From contig JARPUW010000296.1 in the NCBI GenBank assembly GCA_030533445.1, forward strand, positions 62,001 through 126,000: a DNA stretch of 64,000 bases. Direction: 5' to 3'. Each line of letters begins with the position of its first letter. Position 1 is the stretch's first letter. Below, piece after piece: positions 35,403-46,947 of the stretch. Under the pieces are notes generated by a model. It had not been told where the DNA came from and did not search any database. It worked only from the letters and a program-made list of their open reading frames with translations. The position numbers were made by a program, and so were the translations under genes. Source of the stretch: Cyprinodon diabolis (Eukaryota > Chordata > Actinopteri > Cyprinodontiformes > Cyprinodontidae).

Positions 35403-38400
35403 AGCACCAGCAGCTCAAGGTTCCAGCAGCTCAAGGTTCCAGAAGCACCAGCAGCTCAAGGTTCCAGCAGCTCAAGGTTCCAGAAGCACCAGCAGCTCAA
35501 GGTTCCAGCAGCTCAAGGTTCCAGAAGCGCCAGCAGCTCAAGGCTCCAGCCGCTCAAGGTTCCAGAAGCTCAAGGCTCCAGATGCTCAAGGTTCCAGAAG
35601 CACCAGCAGCTCAAGGTTCCAGCAGCTCAAGGTTCCAGCAGCTCAAGGTTCCAGAAGCACCAGCAGCTCAAGGTTCCAGCAGCTCAAGGTTCCAGAAGCA
35701 CCAGCAGCTCAAGGTTCCAGAAGCTCAAGGCTCCAGATGCTCAAGGTTCCAGAAGCACCAGCAGCTCAAGGTTCCAGCAGCTCAAGGTTCCAGAAGCTCA
35801 AGGCTCCAGATGCTCAAGATTCCAGAAGCACCAGCAGCTCAAGGTTCCAGCAGCTCAAGGTTCCAGCAGCTCAAGGTTCCAGCAGCTCAAGGTTCCAGAA
35901 GCACCAGCAGCTCAAGGTTCCAGAAGCTCAAGGCTCCAGATGCTCAAGGTTCCAGAAGCACCAGCAGCTCAAGGTTCCAGCAGCTCAAGGTTCCAGAAGC
36001 ACCAGCAGCTCAAGGTTCCAGCAGCTCAAGGTTCCAGCAGCACCAGCAGCTCAAGGTTCCAGCAGCTCAGGGTTCCAGAAGCACCAGCAGCTCAAGGCTG
36101 CAGCAGCTCAAGGTTCCAGCAGCTCAAGGTTCCAGAAGCACCAGCAGCTCAAGGTTCCAGAAGCTCAAGGCTCCAGATGCTCAAGGTTCCAGAAGCACCA
36201 GCAGCTCAAGGTTCCAGCAGCTCAAGGTTCCAGAAGCTCAAGGCTCCAGATGCTCAAGGTTCCAGAAGCACCAGCAGCTCAAGGTTCCAGCAGCTCAAGG
36301 TTCCAGCAGCTCAAGGTTCCAGCAGCTCAAGGTTCCAGAAGCACCAGCAGCTCAAGGTTCCAGAAGCTCAAGGCTCCAGATGCTCAAGGTTCCAGAAGCA
36401 CCAGCAGCTCAAGGTTCCAGCAGCTCAAGGTTCCAGAAGCACCAGCAGCTCAAGGTTCCAGCAGCTCAAGGTTCCAGCAGCTCAAAGTTCCAGAAGCACC
36501 AGCAGCTCAAGGCTCCAGCAGCTCAAGGTTCCAGAAGCTCAAGGCTCCAGATGCTCAAGGTTCCAGATGCACCAGCAGCTCAAGGTTCCAGAAGCTCAAG
36601 GTTCCAGCAGCTCAAGGCTCCAGATGCTCAAGGCTCCAGATGCTCAAAGTTCCAGCAGCTCAATGTTCCAGCAGCTCAAGGTTCCAGCAGCTCAAGGTTC
36701 CAGAAGCACCAGCAGCTCAAGGTTCCAGCAGCTCAAGGTTCCAGCAGCTCAAGGTTCCAGCAGCTCAAGGTTCCAGAAGCACCAGCAGCTCAAGGCTCCA
36801 GCAGCTCAAGGTTCCAGAAGCTCAAGGCTCCAGATGCTCAAGGTTCCAGATGCACTAGCAGCTCAAGGTTCCAGAAGCTCAAGGTTCCAGCAGCTCAAAG
36901 TTCCAGCAGCTCAAGGTTCCAGATGCTCAAGGTTCCAGAAGCACCAGCAGCTCAATGCTTCAGCAGCTCAAGGTTCCAGCAGCTCAAGGTTCCAGAAGCT
37001 CAAGGCTCCAGATGCTCAAGGTTCCAGAAGCACCAGCAGCTCAAGGTTCCAGCAGCTCAAGGTTCCAGCAGCTCAAGGTTCCAGAAGCACCAGCAGCTCA
37101 AGGTTCCAGCAGCTCAAGGTTCCAGAAGCACCAGCAGCTCAAGGTTCTAGAAGCTCAAGGCTCCAGATGCTCAAGGTTCCAGAAGCACCAGCAGCTCAAG
37201 GTTCCAGCAGCTCAAGGTTCCAGAAGCTCAAGGCTCCAGAAGCTCAAGGTTCCAGAAGCACCAGCAGCTCAAGGTTCCAGCAGCTCAAGGTTCCAGCAGC
37301 TCAAGGTTCCAGCAGCTCAAGGTTCCAGAAGCACCAGCAGCTCAAGGTTCCAGAAGCTCAAGGCTCCAGATGCTCAAGGTTCCAGAAGCACCAGCAGCTC
37401 AAGGTTCCAGCAGCTCAAGGTTCCAGAAGCACCAGCAGCTCAAGGTTCCAGCAGCTCAAGGTTCCAGCAGCTCAAAGTTCCAGAAGCACCAGCAGCTCAA
37501 GGCTCCAGCAGCTCAAGGTTCCAGAAGCTCAAGGCTCCAGATGCTCAAGGTTCCAGATGCACCAGCAGCTCAAGGTTCCAGAAGCTCAAGGTTCCAGCAG
37601 CTCAAGGCTCCAGATGCTCAAGGCTCCAGATGCTCAAAGTTCCAGCAGCTCAATGTTCCAGCAGCTCAAGGTTCCAGCAGCTCAAGGTTCCAGAAGCACC
37701 AGCAGCTCAAGGCTCCAGCAGCTCAAGGTTCCAGAAGCTCAAGGCTCCAGATGCTCAAGGTTCCAGAACCACCAGCAGCTCAAGGTTCCAGCAGCTCAAG
37801 GTTCCAGAAGCACCAGCAGCTCAAGGTTCCAGCAGCTCAAGGTTCCAGAAGCACCAGCAGCTCAAGGTTCCAGCAGCTCAAGGTTCCAGCAGCTCAAGGT
37901 TCCAGAAGCACCAGCAGCTCAAGGTTCCAGCAGCTCAAGGTTCCAGAAGCACCATCAGCTCAAGGTTCCAGCAGCTCAAGGCTCCAGCAGCTCAAGGTTC
38001 CAGCAGCTCAAGGTTCCAGCAGCTCAAGGTTCCAGAAGCACCAGCAGCTCAAGGTTCCAGAAGCTCAATGCTCCAGATGCTCAAGGTTCCAGAAGCACCA
38101 GCAGCTCAAGGTTCCAGCAGCTCAAGGTTCCAGAAGCTCAAGGCTCCAGAAGCTCAAGGTTCCAGCAGCACCAGCAGCTCAAGGTTCCAGCAGCTCAGGG
38201 TTACAGCAGCTCAAGGCTCCAGAAGCTAGAGGTTCCAGAAGCTCAAGGTTCCAGCAGCTCAATGTTCCAGAAGCACCAGCAGCTCAAGGCTGCAGCAGCT
38301 CAAGGTTCCAGCAGCTCAAAGTTCCAGAAGCACCAGCAACTCAAGGCTCCAGCAGCTCAAGGTTCCAGAAGCTCAAGGCTCCAGATGCTCAAGGTTCCAG

Positions 38401-39308
38401 ATGCACCAGCAGCTCAAGGTTCCAGAAGCTCAAGGTTCCAGCAGCTCAAGACTCCAGATGCTCAAGGCTCCAGATGCTCAAAGTTCCAGCAGCTCAATGT
38501 TCCAGCAGCTCAAGGTTCCAGCAGCTCAAGGTTCCAGCAGCTCAAGGTTCCAGAAGCACCAGCAGCTCAAGGTTCCAGCAGCTCAGGGTTACAGCAGCTC
38601 AAGGCTCCAGAAGCTAGAGGTTCCAGAAGCTCAAGGTTCCAGCAGCTCAATGTTCCAGAAGCACCAGCAGCTCAAGGCTGCAGCAGCTCAAGGTTCCAGC
38701 AGCTCAAAGTTCCAGAAGCACCAGCAGCTCAAGGCTCCAGCAGCTCAAGGTTCCAGAAGCTCAAGGCTCCAGAAGCTCAAGTTTCCAGATGCACCAGCAG
38801 CTCAAGGTTCCAGAAGCTCAAGGTTCCAGCAGCTCAAGGCTCCAGATGCTCAAGGCTCCAGATGCTCAAAGTTCCAGCAGCTCAATGTTCCAGCAGCTCA
38901 AGGTTCCAGCAGCTCAAGGTTCCAGCAGCTCAAGGTTCCAGAAGCACCAGCAGCTCAAGGCTCCAGCAGCTCAAGGTTCCAGAAGCTCAAGGCTCCAGAT
39001 GCTCAAGGTTCCAGAACCACCAGCAGCTCAAGGTTCCAGCAGCTCAAGGTTCCAGAAGCACCAGCAGCTCAAGGTTCCAGCAGCTCAAGGTTCCAGAAGC
39101 ACCAGCAGCTCAAGGTTCCAGCAGCTCAAGGTTCCAGCAGCTCAAGGTTCCAGAAGCGCCAGCAGCTCAAGGCTCCAGCAGCCCAAGGTTCCAGAAGCTC
39201 AAGGCTCCAGATTCTCAAGGTTCCAGAAGCACCAGCAGCTCAAGGTTCCAGCAGCTCAAAGTTCCAGCAGCTCAAGGTTCCAGAAGCACCAGCAGCTCAA
39301 GGTTCCAG
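35403..39308 (+). repeat. HOR segment 7, type A, sister of the left part of segment 3
   Basis: The AGCCGCTC head lies near 35549 and CAAGATT near 35819. It is collinear with 9,233-12,233 at offset 26,170 and then continues for about another 0.9 kb, reaching a complete type B cassette. It is therefore the undeleted form of segment 3. CAAGACTCC near 38450 and CAAGTTTCC near 38780 are variants in the part missing from segment 3; the second recurs near 61513, offset 22,733. Confidence 0.87.
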
Positions 39309-39991
39309 TAGCTCAAGGCTCCACATGCTCAAGGTTCCAGAAGCACCAGCAGCTCAAGGTTCCAGCAGCTCAAGGTTCCAGAAGCTCAAGGCTCCAGATG
39401 CTCAAGGTTCCAGAAGCACCAGCAGCTCAAGGTTCCAGCAGCTCAAGGTTCCAGAAGCACCAGCAGCTCAAGGTTCCAGAAGCTCAAGGCTCCAGATGCT
39501 CAAGGTTCCAGAAGCACCAGCAGCTCAAGGTTCCAGCAGCTCAAGGTTCCAGCAGCTCAAGGTTCCAGATGCTCAAGGTTCCAGATGCACCAGCAGCTCA
39601 AGGTTCCAGAAGCTCAAGGGTCCAGCAGCTCAAGGCTCCAGATGCTCAAGGCTCCAGATGCTCAAAGTTCCAGCAGCTCAAGGTTCCAGCAGCTCAAGGT
39701 TCCAGCAGCTCAAGGTTCCAGAAGCACCAGCAGCTCAAGGCTCCAGCAGCTCAAGGTTCCAGAAGCTATAGGCTCCAGATGCTCAAGGTTCCAGAACCAC
39801 CAGCAGCTCAAGGTTCCAGCAGCTCAAGGTTCCAGAAGCACCAGCAGCTCAAGGTTCCAGCAGCTCAAGGTTCCAGAAGCACCAGCAGCTCAAGGTTCCA
39901 GCAGCTCAAGGCTCCAGCAGCTCAAGGTTCCAGAAGCACCAGCAGCTCAAGGTTCCAGAAGCTCAAGGCTCCAGATGCTCAAGGTTCCTGA
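39309..39991 (+). repeat. Boundary cassette 7, type B haplotype
   Basis: TAG 39309-39311, CTATAGG ending 39771 and CCTGAAG with TGA 39989-39991 keep the 460 and 220 bp spacings. It has GAAGCACC rather than GAAAGACC and CTCCAGC rather than CTCTAGC, as in cassettes 3 and 11. The CACGAGC/AAGCTT type B head follows at once. Confidence 0.9.
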
Positions 39992-42900
39992 AGCACCAGC
40001 AGCTCAAGGTTCCAGCAGCTCAAGGTTCCAGAAGCACCAACAGCTCAAGGTTCCAGAAGCTCAAGGCTCCAGATGCTCAAGGTTCCAGAAGCACGAGCAG
40101 CTCAAGGTTCCAGCAGCTCAAGGTTCCAGAAGCACCAGCAGCTCAAGCTTCCAGCAGCTCAAGGTTACAGCAGCTCAAGGTTCCAGCAGCTCAAGGTTCC
40201 AGAAGCACCAGCAGCTCAAGGTTCCAGCAGCTCAAGGCTCCAGCAGCTCAAAGTTCCAGCAGCTCAAGGCTCCAGCAGCTCAAGGTTCCAGAAGCACCAG
40301 CAGCTCAAGGTTCCAGAAGCTCAAGGCTCCAGATGCTCAAGGTTCCAGAAGCACCAGCAGCTCAAGGTTCCAGCAGCTCAAGGTTCCAGCAGCTGAAGGT
40401 TCCAGAAGCACCAGCAGCTCAAGGTTCCAGCAGCTCAAGGTTCCAGCAGCAATAGCAGCTCAAGGTTCCAGCAGCTCAGGGTTACAGCAGCTCAAGGCTC
40501 CAGAAGCTAGAGGTTCCAGAAGCTCAAGGTTCCAGCAGCTCAATGTTCCAGAAGCACCAGCAGCTCAAGGCTGCAGCAGCTCAAGGTTCCAGCAGTTCAA
40601 AGTTCCAGAAGCACCAGCAGCTCAAGGCTCCAGCAGCTCAAGGTTCCAGCAGCTCAAGGCTCCAGAAGCTCAAGGTTCCAGATGCACCAGCAGCTCAAGG
40701 TTCCAGAAGCTCAAGGTTCCAGCAGCTCAAGGCTCCAGATGCTCAAGGCTCCAGATGCTCAAAGTTCCAGCAGCTCAATGTTCCAGCAGCTCAAGGTTCC
40801 AGCAGCTCAAGGTTCCAGAAGCACCAGCAGCTCAAGGCTCCAGCAGCTCAAGGTTCCAGAAGCTCAAGGCTCCAGATGCTCAAGGTTCCAGAACCACCAG
40901 CAGCTCAAGGTTCCAGAAGCACCAGCAGCTCAAGGTTCCAGCAGCTCAAGGTTCCAGAAGCACCAGCAGCTCAAGGTTCCAGCAGCTCAAGGTTCCAGCA
41001 GCTCAAGGTTCCAGAAGCGCCAGCAGCTCAAGGCTCCAGCAGCTCAAGGCTCCAGCAGCTCAAGGTTCCAGAAGCTCAAGGCTCCAGATGCTCAAGGTTC
41101 CAGAAGCACCAGCAGCTCAAGGTTCCAGCAGCTCAAGGTTCCAGAAGCACCAGCAGCTCAAGGTTCCAGCAGCTCAAGGTTCCAGAAGCACCATCAGCTC
41201 AAGGTTCCAGCAGCTCAAGGCTCCAGCAGCTCAAGGTTCCAGCAGCTCAAGGCTCCAGCAGCTCAAGGTTCCAGAAGCACCAGCAGCTCAAGGTTCCAGA
41301 AGCTCAAGGCTCCAGATGCTCAAGGTTCCAGAAGCACCAGCAGCTCAAGGTTCCAGCAGCTCAAGGTTCCAGAAGCTCAAAGCTCCAGATGCTCAAGGTT
41401 CCAGAAGCACAAGCAGCTCAAGGTTCCAGCAGCTCAAGGTTCCAGCAGCTCAAGGTTCCAGAAGCACCAGCAGCTCAAGGTTCCAGAAGCTCAAGGCTCC
41501 AGATGCTCAAGGTTCCAGAAGCACCAGCAGCTCAAGGTTCCAGCAGCTCAAGGTTCCAGCAGCTCAAGGTTCCAGAAGCACCAGCAGCTCAAGGTTCCAG
41601 AAGCTCAAGGCTCCAGCAGCTCAAGGTTCCAGAAGCTCAAGGCTCCAGATGCTCAAGGTTCCAGAAGCACCAGCAGCTCAAGGTTCCAGCAGCTCAAGGT
41701 TCCAGCAGCTCAAGGTTCCAGAAGCACCAGCAGCACAAGGTTCCAGCAGCTCAAGGTTCCAGAAGCACCAGCAGCTCAAGGTTCCAGCAGCTCAAGGCTC
41801 CAGCAGCTCAAGGTTCCAGCAGCTCAAGGCTCCAGATGCTCAAGGTTCCAGAAGCACCAGCAGCTCAAGGTTCCAGCAGCTCAAGGTTCCAGCAGCTGAA
41901 GGTTCGAGAAGCACCAGCAGCTCAAGGTTCCAGCAGCTCAAGGTTCCAGCAGCACCAGCAGCTCAAGGTTCCAGCAGCTCAGGGTTACAGCAGCTCAAGG
42001 CTCCAGAAGCTAGAGGTTCCAGAAGCTCAAGGTTCCAGCAGCTCAAGGTTCCAGAAGCACCAGCAGCTCAAGGCTGCAGCAGCTCAAGGTTCCAGCAGCT
42101 CAAGGTTCCAGAAGCACCAGCAGCTCAAGGCTCCAGCAGCTCAAGGTTCCAGAAGCACCAGCAGCTCAAGGCTCCAGCAGCTCAAGGTTCCAGAAGCTCA
42201 AGGCTCCAGATGTTCAAGGTTCCAGATATACCAGCAGCTCAAGGTTCCAGAAGCTCAAGGGTCCAGCAGCTCAAGGCTCCAGATGCTCAAGGCTCCAGAT
42301 GCTCAAAGTTCCAGCAGCTCAAGGTTCCAGCAGCTCAAGGTTCCAGCAGCTCAAGGTTCCAGAAGCACCAGCAGCTCAAGGCTCCAGCAGCTCAAGGTTC
42401 CAGAAGCTCAAGGCTCCAGATGCTCAAGGTTCCAGAACCACCAGCAGCTCAAGGTTCCAGCAGCTCAAGGTTCCAGAAGCACCAGCAGCTCAAGTTTCCA
42501 GCAGCTCAAGGTTCCAGAAGCACCAGCAGCTCAAGGTTCCAGCAGCTCAAGGTTCCAGAAGCGCCAGCAGCTCAAGGCTCCAGCAGCTCAAGGTTCCAGA
42601 AGCTCAAGGCTCCAGATGCTCAAGGTTCCAGAAGCACCAGCAGCTCAAGGTTCCAGCAGCTCAAGGTTCCAGCAGCTCAAGGTTCCAGAAGCACCAGCAG
42701 CTCAAGGTTCCAGCAGCTCAAGGTTCCAGAAGCACCAGCAGCTCAAGGTTCCAGAAGCTCAAGGCTCCAGATGCTCAAGGTTCCAGAAGCACCAGCAGCT
42801 CAAGGTTCCAGCAGCTCAAGGTTCCAGAAGCACCAGCAGCTCAAGGTTCCAGCAGCTCAAGGTTCCAGCAGCACCAGCAGCTCAAGGTTCCAGCAGCTCA

Positions 42901-45900
42901 GGGTTCCAGAAGCACCAGCAGCTCAAGGCTGCAGCAGCTCAAGGTTCCAGCAGCTCAAGGTTCCAGAAGCACCAGCAGCTCAAGGCTCCAGCAGCTCAAG
43001 GTTCCAGAAGCTCAAGGCTCCAGATGCTCAAGGTTCCAGATGCAACAGCAGCTCAAGGTTCCAGAAGCTCAGGGTTCCAGCAGCTCAAGGTTCCAGAAGC
43101 ACCAGCAGCTCAAGGCTCCAGCAGCTCAAGGTTCCAGCAGCTCAAGGTTCCAGAAGCACCAGCAACTCAAGGTTCCAGCAGCTCAAGGTTCCAGAAGCAC
43201 CAGCAGCTCAAGGTTCCAGAAGCTCAAGGCTCCAGATGCTCAAGGTTCCAGAAGCACCAGCAGCTCAAGGTTCCAGCAGCTCAAGGTTCCAGCAGCTGAA
43301 GGTTCCAGAAGCACCAGCAGCTCAAGGTTCCAGCAGCTCAAGGTTCCAGCAGCACCAGCAGCTCAAGGTTCCAGCAGCTCAGGGTTACAGCAGCTCAAGG
43401 CTCCAGAAGCTAGAGGTTCCAGAAGCTCAAGGTTCCAGCAGCTCAATGTTCCAGAAGCACCAGCAGCTCAAGGCTGCAGCAGCTCAAGGTTCCAGCAGCT
43501 CAAAGTTCCAGAAGCACCAGCAACTCAAGGCTCCAGCAGCTCAAGGTTCCAGAAGCTCAAGGCTCCAGATGCTCAAGGTTCCAGATGCACCAGCAGCTCA
43601 AGGTTCCAGAAGCTCAAGGTTCCAGCAGCTCAAGGCTCCAGATGCTCAAGGCTCCAGATGCTCAAAGTTCCAGCAGCTCAATGTTCCAGCAGCTCAAGGT
43701 TCCAGCAGCTCAAGGTTCCAGCAGCTCAAGGTTCCAGAAGCACCAGCAGCTCAAGGTTCCAGCAGCTCAGGGTTACAGCAGCTCAAGGCTCCAGAAGCTA
43801 GAGGTTCCAGCAGCTCAAGGTTCCAGAAGCACCAGCAGCTCAAGGCTGCAGCAGCTCAAGGTTCCAGCAGCTCAAGGTTCCAGAAGCACCAGCAGCTCAA
43901 GGCTCCAGCAGCTCAAGGTTCCAGAAGCACCAGCAGCTCAAGGCTCCAGCAGCTCAAGGTTCCAGAAGCTCAAGGCTCCAGATGTTCAAGGTTCCAGATA
44001 TACCAGCAGCTCAAGGTTCCAGAAGCTCAAGGGTCCAGCAGCTCAAGGCTCCAGATGCTCAAGGCTCCAGATGCTCAAAGTTCCAGCAGCTCAAGGTTCC
44101 AGCAGCTCAAGGTTCCAGCAGCTCAAGGTTCCAGCAGCTCAAGGTTCCAGAAGCACCAGCAGCTCAAGGCTCCAGCAGCTCAAGGTTCCAGAAGCTCAAG
44201 GCTCCAGATGCTCAAGGTTCCAGAACCACCAGCAGCTCAAGGTTCCAGCAGCTCAAGGTTCCAGAAGCACCAGCAGCTCAAGTTTCCAGCAGCTCAAGGT
44301 TCCAGAAGCACCAGCAGCTCAAGGTTCCAGCAGCTCAAGGTTCCAGAAGCGCCAGCAGCTCAAGGCTCCAGCAGCTCAAGGTTCCAGAAGCTCAAGGCTC
44401 CAGATGCTCAAGGTTCCAGAAGCACCAGCAGCTCAAGGTTCCAGCAGCTCAAGGTTCCAGCAGCTCAAGGTTCCAGAAGCACCAGCAGCTCAAGGTTCCA
44501 GCAGCTCAAGGTTCCAGAAGCACCAGCAGCTCAAGGTTCCAGAAGCTCAAGGCTCCAGATGCTCAAGGTTCCAGAAGCACCAGCAGCTCAAGGTTCCAGC
44601 AGCTCAAGGTTCCAGAAGCACCAGCAGCTCAAGGTTCCAGCAGCTCAAGGTTCCAGCAGCACCAGCAGCTCAAGGTTCCAGCAGCTCAGGGTTCCAGAAG
44701 CACCAGCAGCTCAAGGCTGCAGCAGCTCAAGGTTCCAGCAGCTCAAGGTTCCAGAAGCACCAGCAGCTCAAGGCTCCAGCAGCTCAAGGTTCCAGAAGCT
44801 CAAGGCTCCAGATGCTCAAGGTTCCAGATGCAACAGCAGCTCAAGGTTCCAGAAGCTCAGGGTTCCAGCAGCTCAAGGTTCCAGAAGCACCAGCAGCTCA
44901 AGGCTCCAGCAGCTCAAGGTTCCAGCAGCTCAAGGTTCCAGAAGCACCAGCAACTCAAGGTTCCAGCAGCTCAAGGTTCCAGAAGCACCAGCAGCTCAAG
45001 GTTCCAGAAGCTCAAGGCTCCAGATGCTCAAGGTTCCAGAAGCACCAGCAGCTCAAGGTTCCAGCAGCTCAAGGTTCCAGCAGCTGAAGGTTCCAGAAGC
45101 ACCAGCAGCTCAAGGTTCCAGCAGCTCAAGGTTCCAGCAGCACCAGCAGCTCAAGGTTCCAGCAGCTCAGGGTTACAGCAGCTCAAGGCTCCAGAAGCTA
45201 GAGGTTCCAGAAGCTCAAGGTTCCAGCAGCTCAATGTTCCAGAAGCACCAGCAGCTCAAGGCTGCAGCAGCTCAAGGTTCCAGCAGCTCAAAGTTCCAGA
45301 AGCACCAGCAACTCAAGGCTCCAGCAGCTCAAGGTTCCAGAAGCTCAAGGCTCCAGATGCTCAAGGTTCCAGATGCACCAGCAGCTCAAGGTTCCAGAAG
45401 CTCAAGGTTCCAGCAGCTCAAGGCTCCAGATGCTCAAGGCTCCAGATGCTCAAAGTTCCAGCAGCTCAATGTTCCAGCAGCTCAAGGTTCCAGCAGCTCA
45501 AGGTTCCAGCAGCTCAAGGTTCCAGAAGCACCAGCAGCTCAAGGTTCCAGCAGCTCAGGGTTACAGCAGCTCAAGGCTCCAGAAGCTAGAGGTTCCAGAA
45601 GCTCAAGGTTCCAGCAGCTCAATGTTCCAGAAGCACCAGCAGCTCAAGGCTGCAGCAGCTCAAGGTTCCAGCAGCTCAAAGTTCCAGAAGCACCAGCAGC
45701 TCAAGGCTCCAGCAGCTCAAGGTTCCAGAAGCTCAAGGCTCCAGATGCTCAAGGTTCCAGATGCACCAGCAGCTCAAGGTTCCAGAAGCTCAAGGTTCCA
45801 GCAGCTCAAGGCTCCAGATGCTCAAGGCTCCAGAAGCTCAAAGTTCCAGCAGCTCAATGTTCCAGCAGCTCAAGGTTCCAGCAGCTCAAGGTTCCAGCAG

Positions 45901-46264
45901 CTCAAGGTTCCAGAAGCACCAGCAGCTCAAGGCTCCAGCAGCTCAAGGTTCCAGAAGCTCAAGGCTCCAGAACCACCAGCAGCTCAAGGTTCCAGCAGCT
46001 CAAGGTTCCAGAAGCACCAGCAGCTCAAGGTTCCAGCAGATCAAGGTTCCAGAAGCACCAGCAGCTCAAGGTTCCAGCAGCTCAAGGTTCCAGCAGCTCA
46101 AGGTTCCAGAAGCGCCAGCAGCTCAAGGCTCCAGCAGCCCAAGGTTCCAGAAGCTCAAGGCTCCAGATTCTCAAGGTTCCAGAAGCACCAGCAGCTCAAG
46201 GTTCCAGCAGCTCAAAGTTCCAGCAGCTCAAGGTTCCAGAAAGACCAGCAGCTCAAGGTTCCAG
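39992..46264 (+). repeat. HOR segment 8, type B head, with internal tandem duplication
   Basis: CACGAGC lies near 40094 and AAGCTT at 40145. The segment is collinear with segment 4 at offset 23,607 through about 43.5 kb. GTTACAGCAGC near 40165 is private where sisters have GTTCCAGC. The segment is about 2 kb longer than segment 4, mostly because of the 1,772/1,788-bp tandem duplication at 42.0-45.6 kb. The tail from about 45.6 kb matches 20.0-20.7 kb at offset 25,596. Confidence 0.85.
42030..45589 (+). repeat. 1,772/1,788-bp tandem duplication
   Basis: Copy one is 42,030-43,801 and copy two 43,802-45,589. Paired landmarks include GATGTTCAAGG with GATATACC (42210/43982), CAAGTTTCC, GATGCAACAGC, CAGCTGAAGG (TGA ending 43299/45087) and GCTAGAGG (ending 43801/45589). 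The offset is 1,772 bp at the start and 1,788 at the end. The 16-bp step comes from a run of three versus four GTTCCAGCAGCTCAAG units near 42.33 and 44.11 kb, so one unit changed after or during the duplication. Confidence 0.88.
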
Positions 46265-46947
46265 TAGCTCAAGGCTCCACATGCTCAAGGTTCCAGAAGC
46301 ACCAGCAGCTCAAGGTTCCAGCAGCTCAAGGTTCCAGAAGCTCAAGGCTCCAGATGCTCAAGGTTCCAGAAGCACCAGCAGCTCAAGGTTCCAGCAGCTC
46401 AAGGTTCCAGAAGCACCAGCAGCTCAAGGTTCCAGAAGCTCAAGGCTCCAGATGCTCAAGGTTCCAGAAGCACCAGCAGCTCAAGGTTCCAGCAGCTCAA
46501 GGCTCCAGCAGCTCAAGGTTCCAGATGCTCAAGGTTCCAGATGCACCAGCAGCTCAAGGTTCCAGAAGCTCAAGGGTCCAGCAGCTCAAGGCTCCAGATG
46601 CTCAAGGCTCCAGATGCTCAAAGTTCCAGCAGCTCAAGGTTCCAGCAGCTCAAGGTTCCAGCAGCTCAAGGTTCCAGAAGCACCAGCAGCTCAAGGCTCC
46701 AGCAGCTCAAGGTTCCAGAAGCTATAGGCTCCAGATGCTCAAGGTTCCAGAACCACCAGCAGCTCAAGGTTCCAGCAGCTCAAGGTTCCAGAAGCACCAG
46801 CAGCTCAAGGTTCCAGCAGCTCAAGGTTCCAGAAGCACCAGCAGCTCAAGGTTCCAGCAGCTCAAGGCTCTAGCAGCTCAAGGTTCCAGAAGCACCAGCA
46901 GCTCAAGGTTCCAGAAGCTCAAGGCTCCAGATGCTCAAGGTTCCTGA
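46265..46947 (+). repeat. Boundary cassette 8, type A haplotype
   Basis: TAG 46265-46267, CTATAGG ending 46727, CTCTAGC ending 46873 and TGA 46945-46947 are at the standard spacings, with GAAAGACC upstream. The GGCTCC unit near 46508 links it to cassette 4 (offset 25,596) and to cassettes 9 and 10. Confidence 0.9.
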
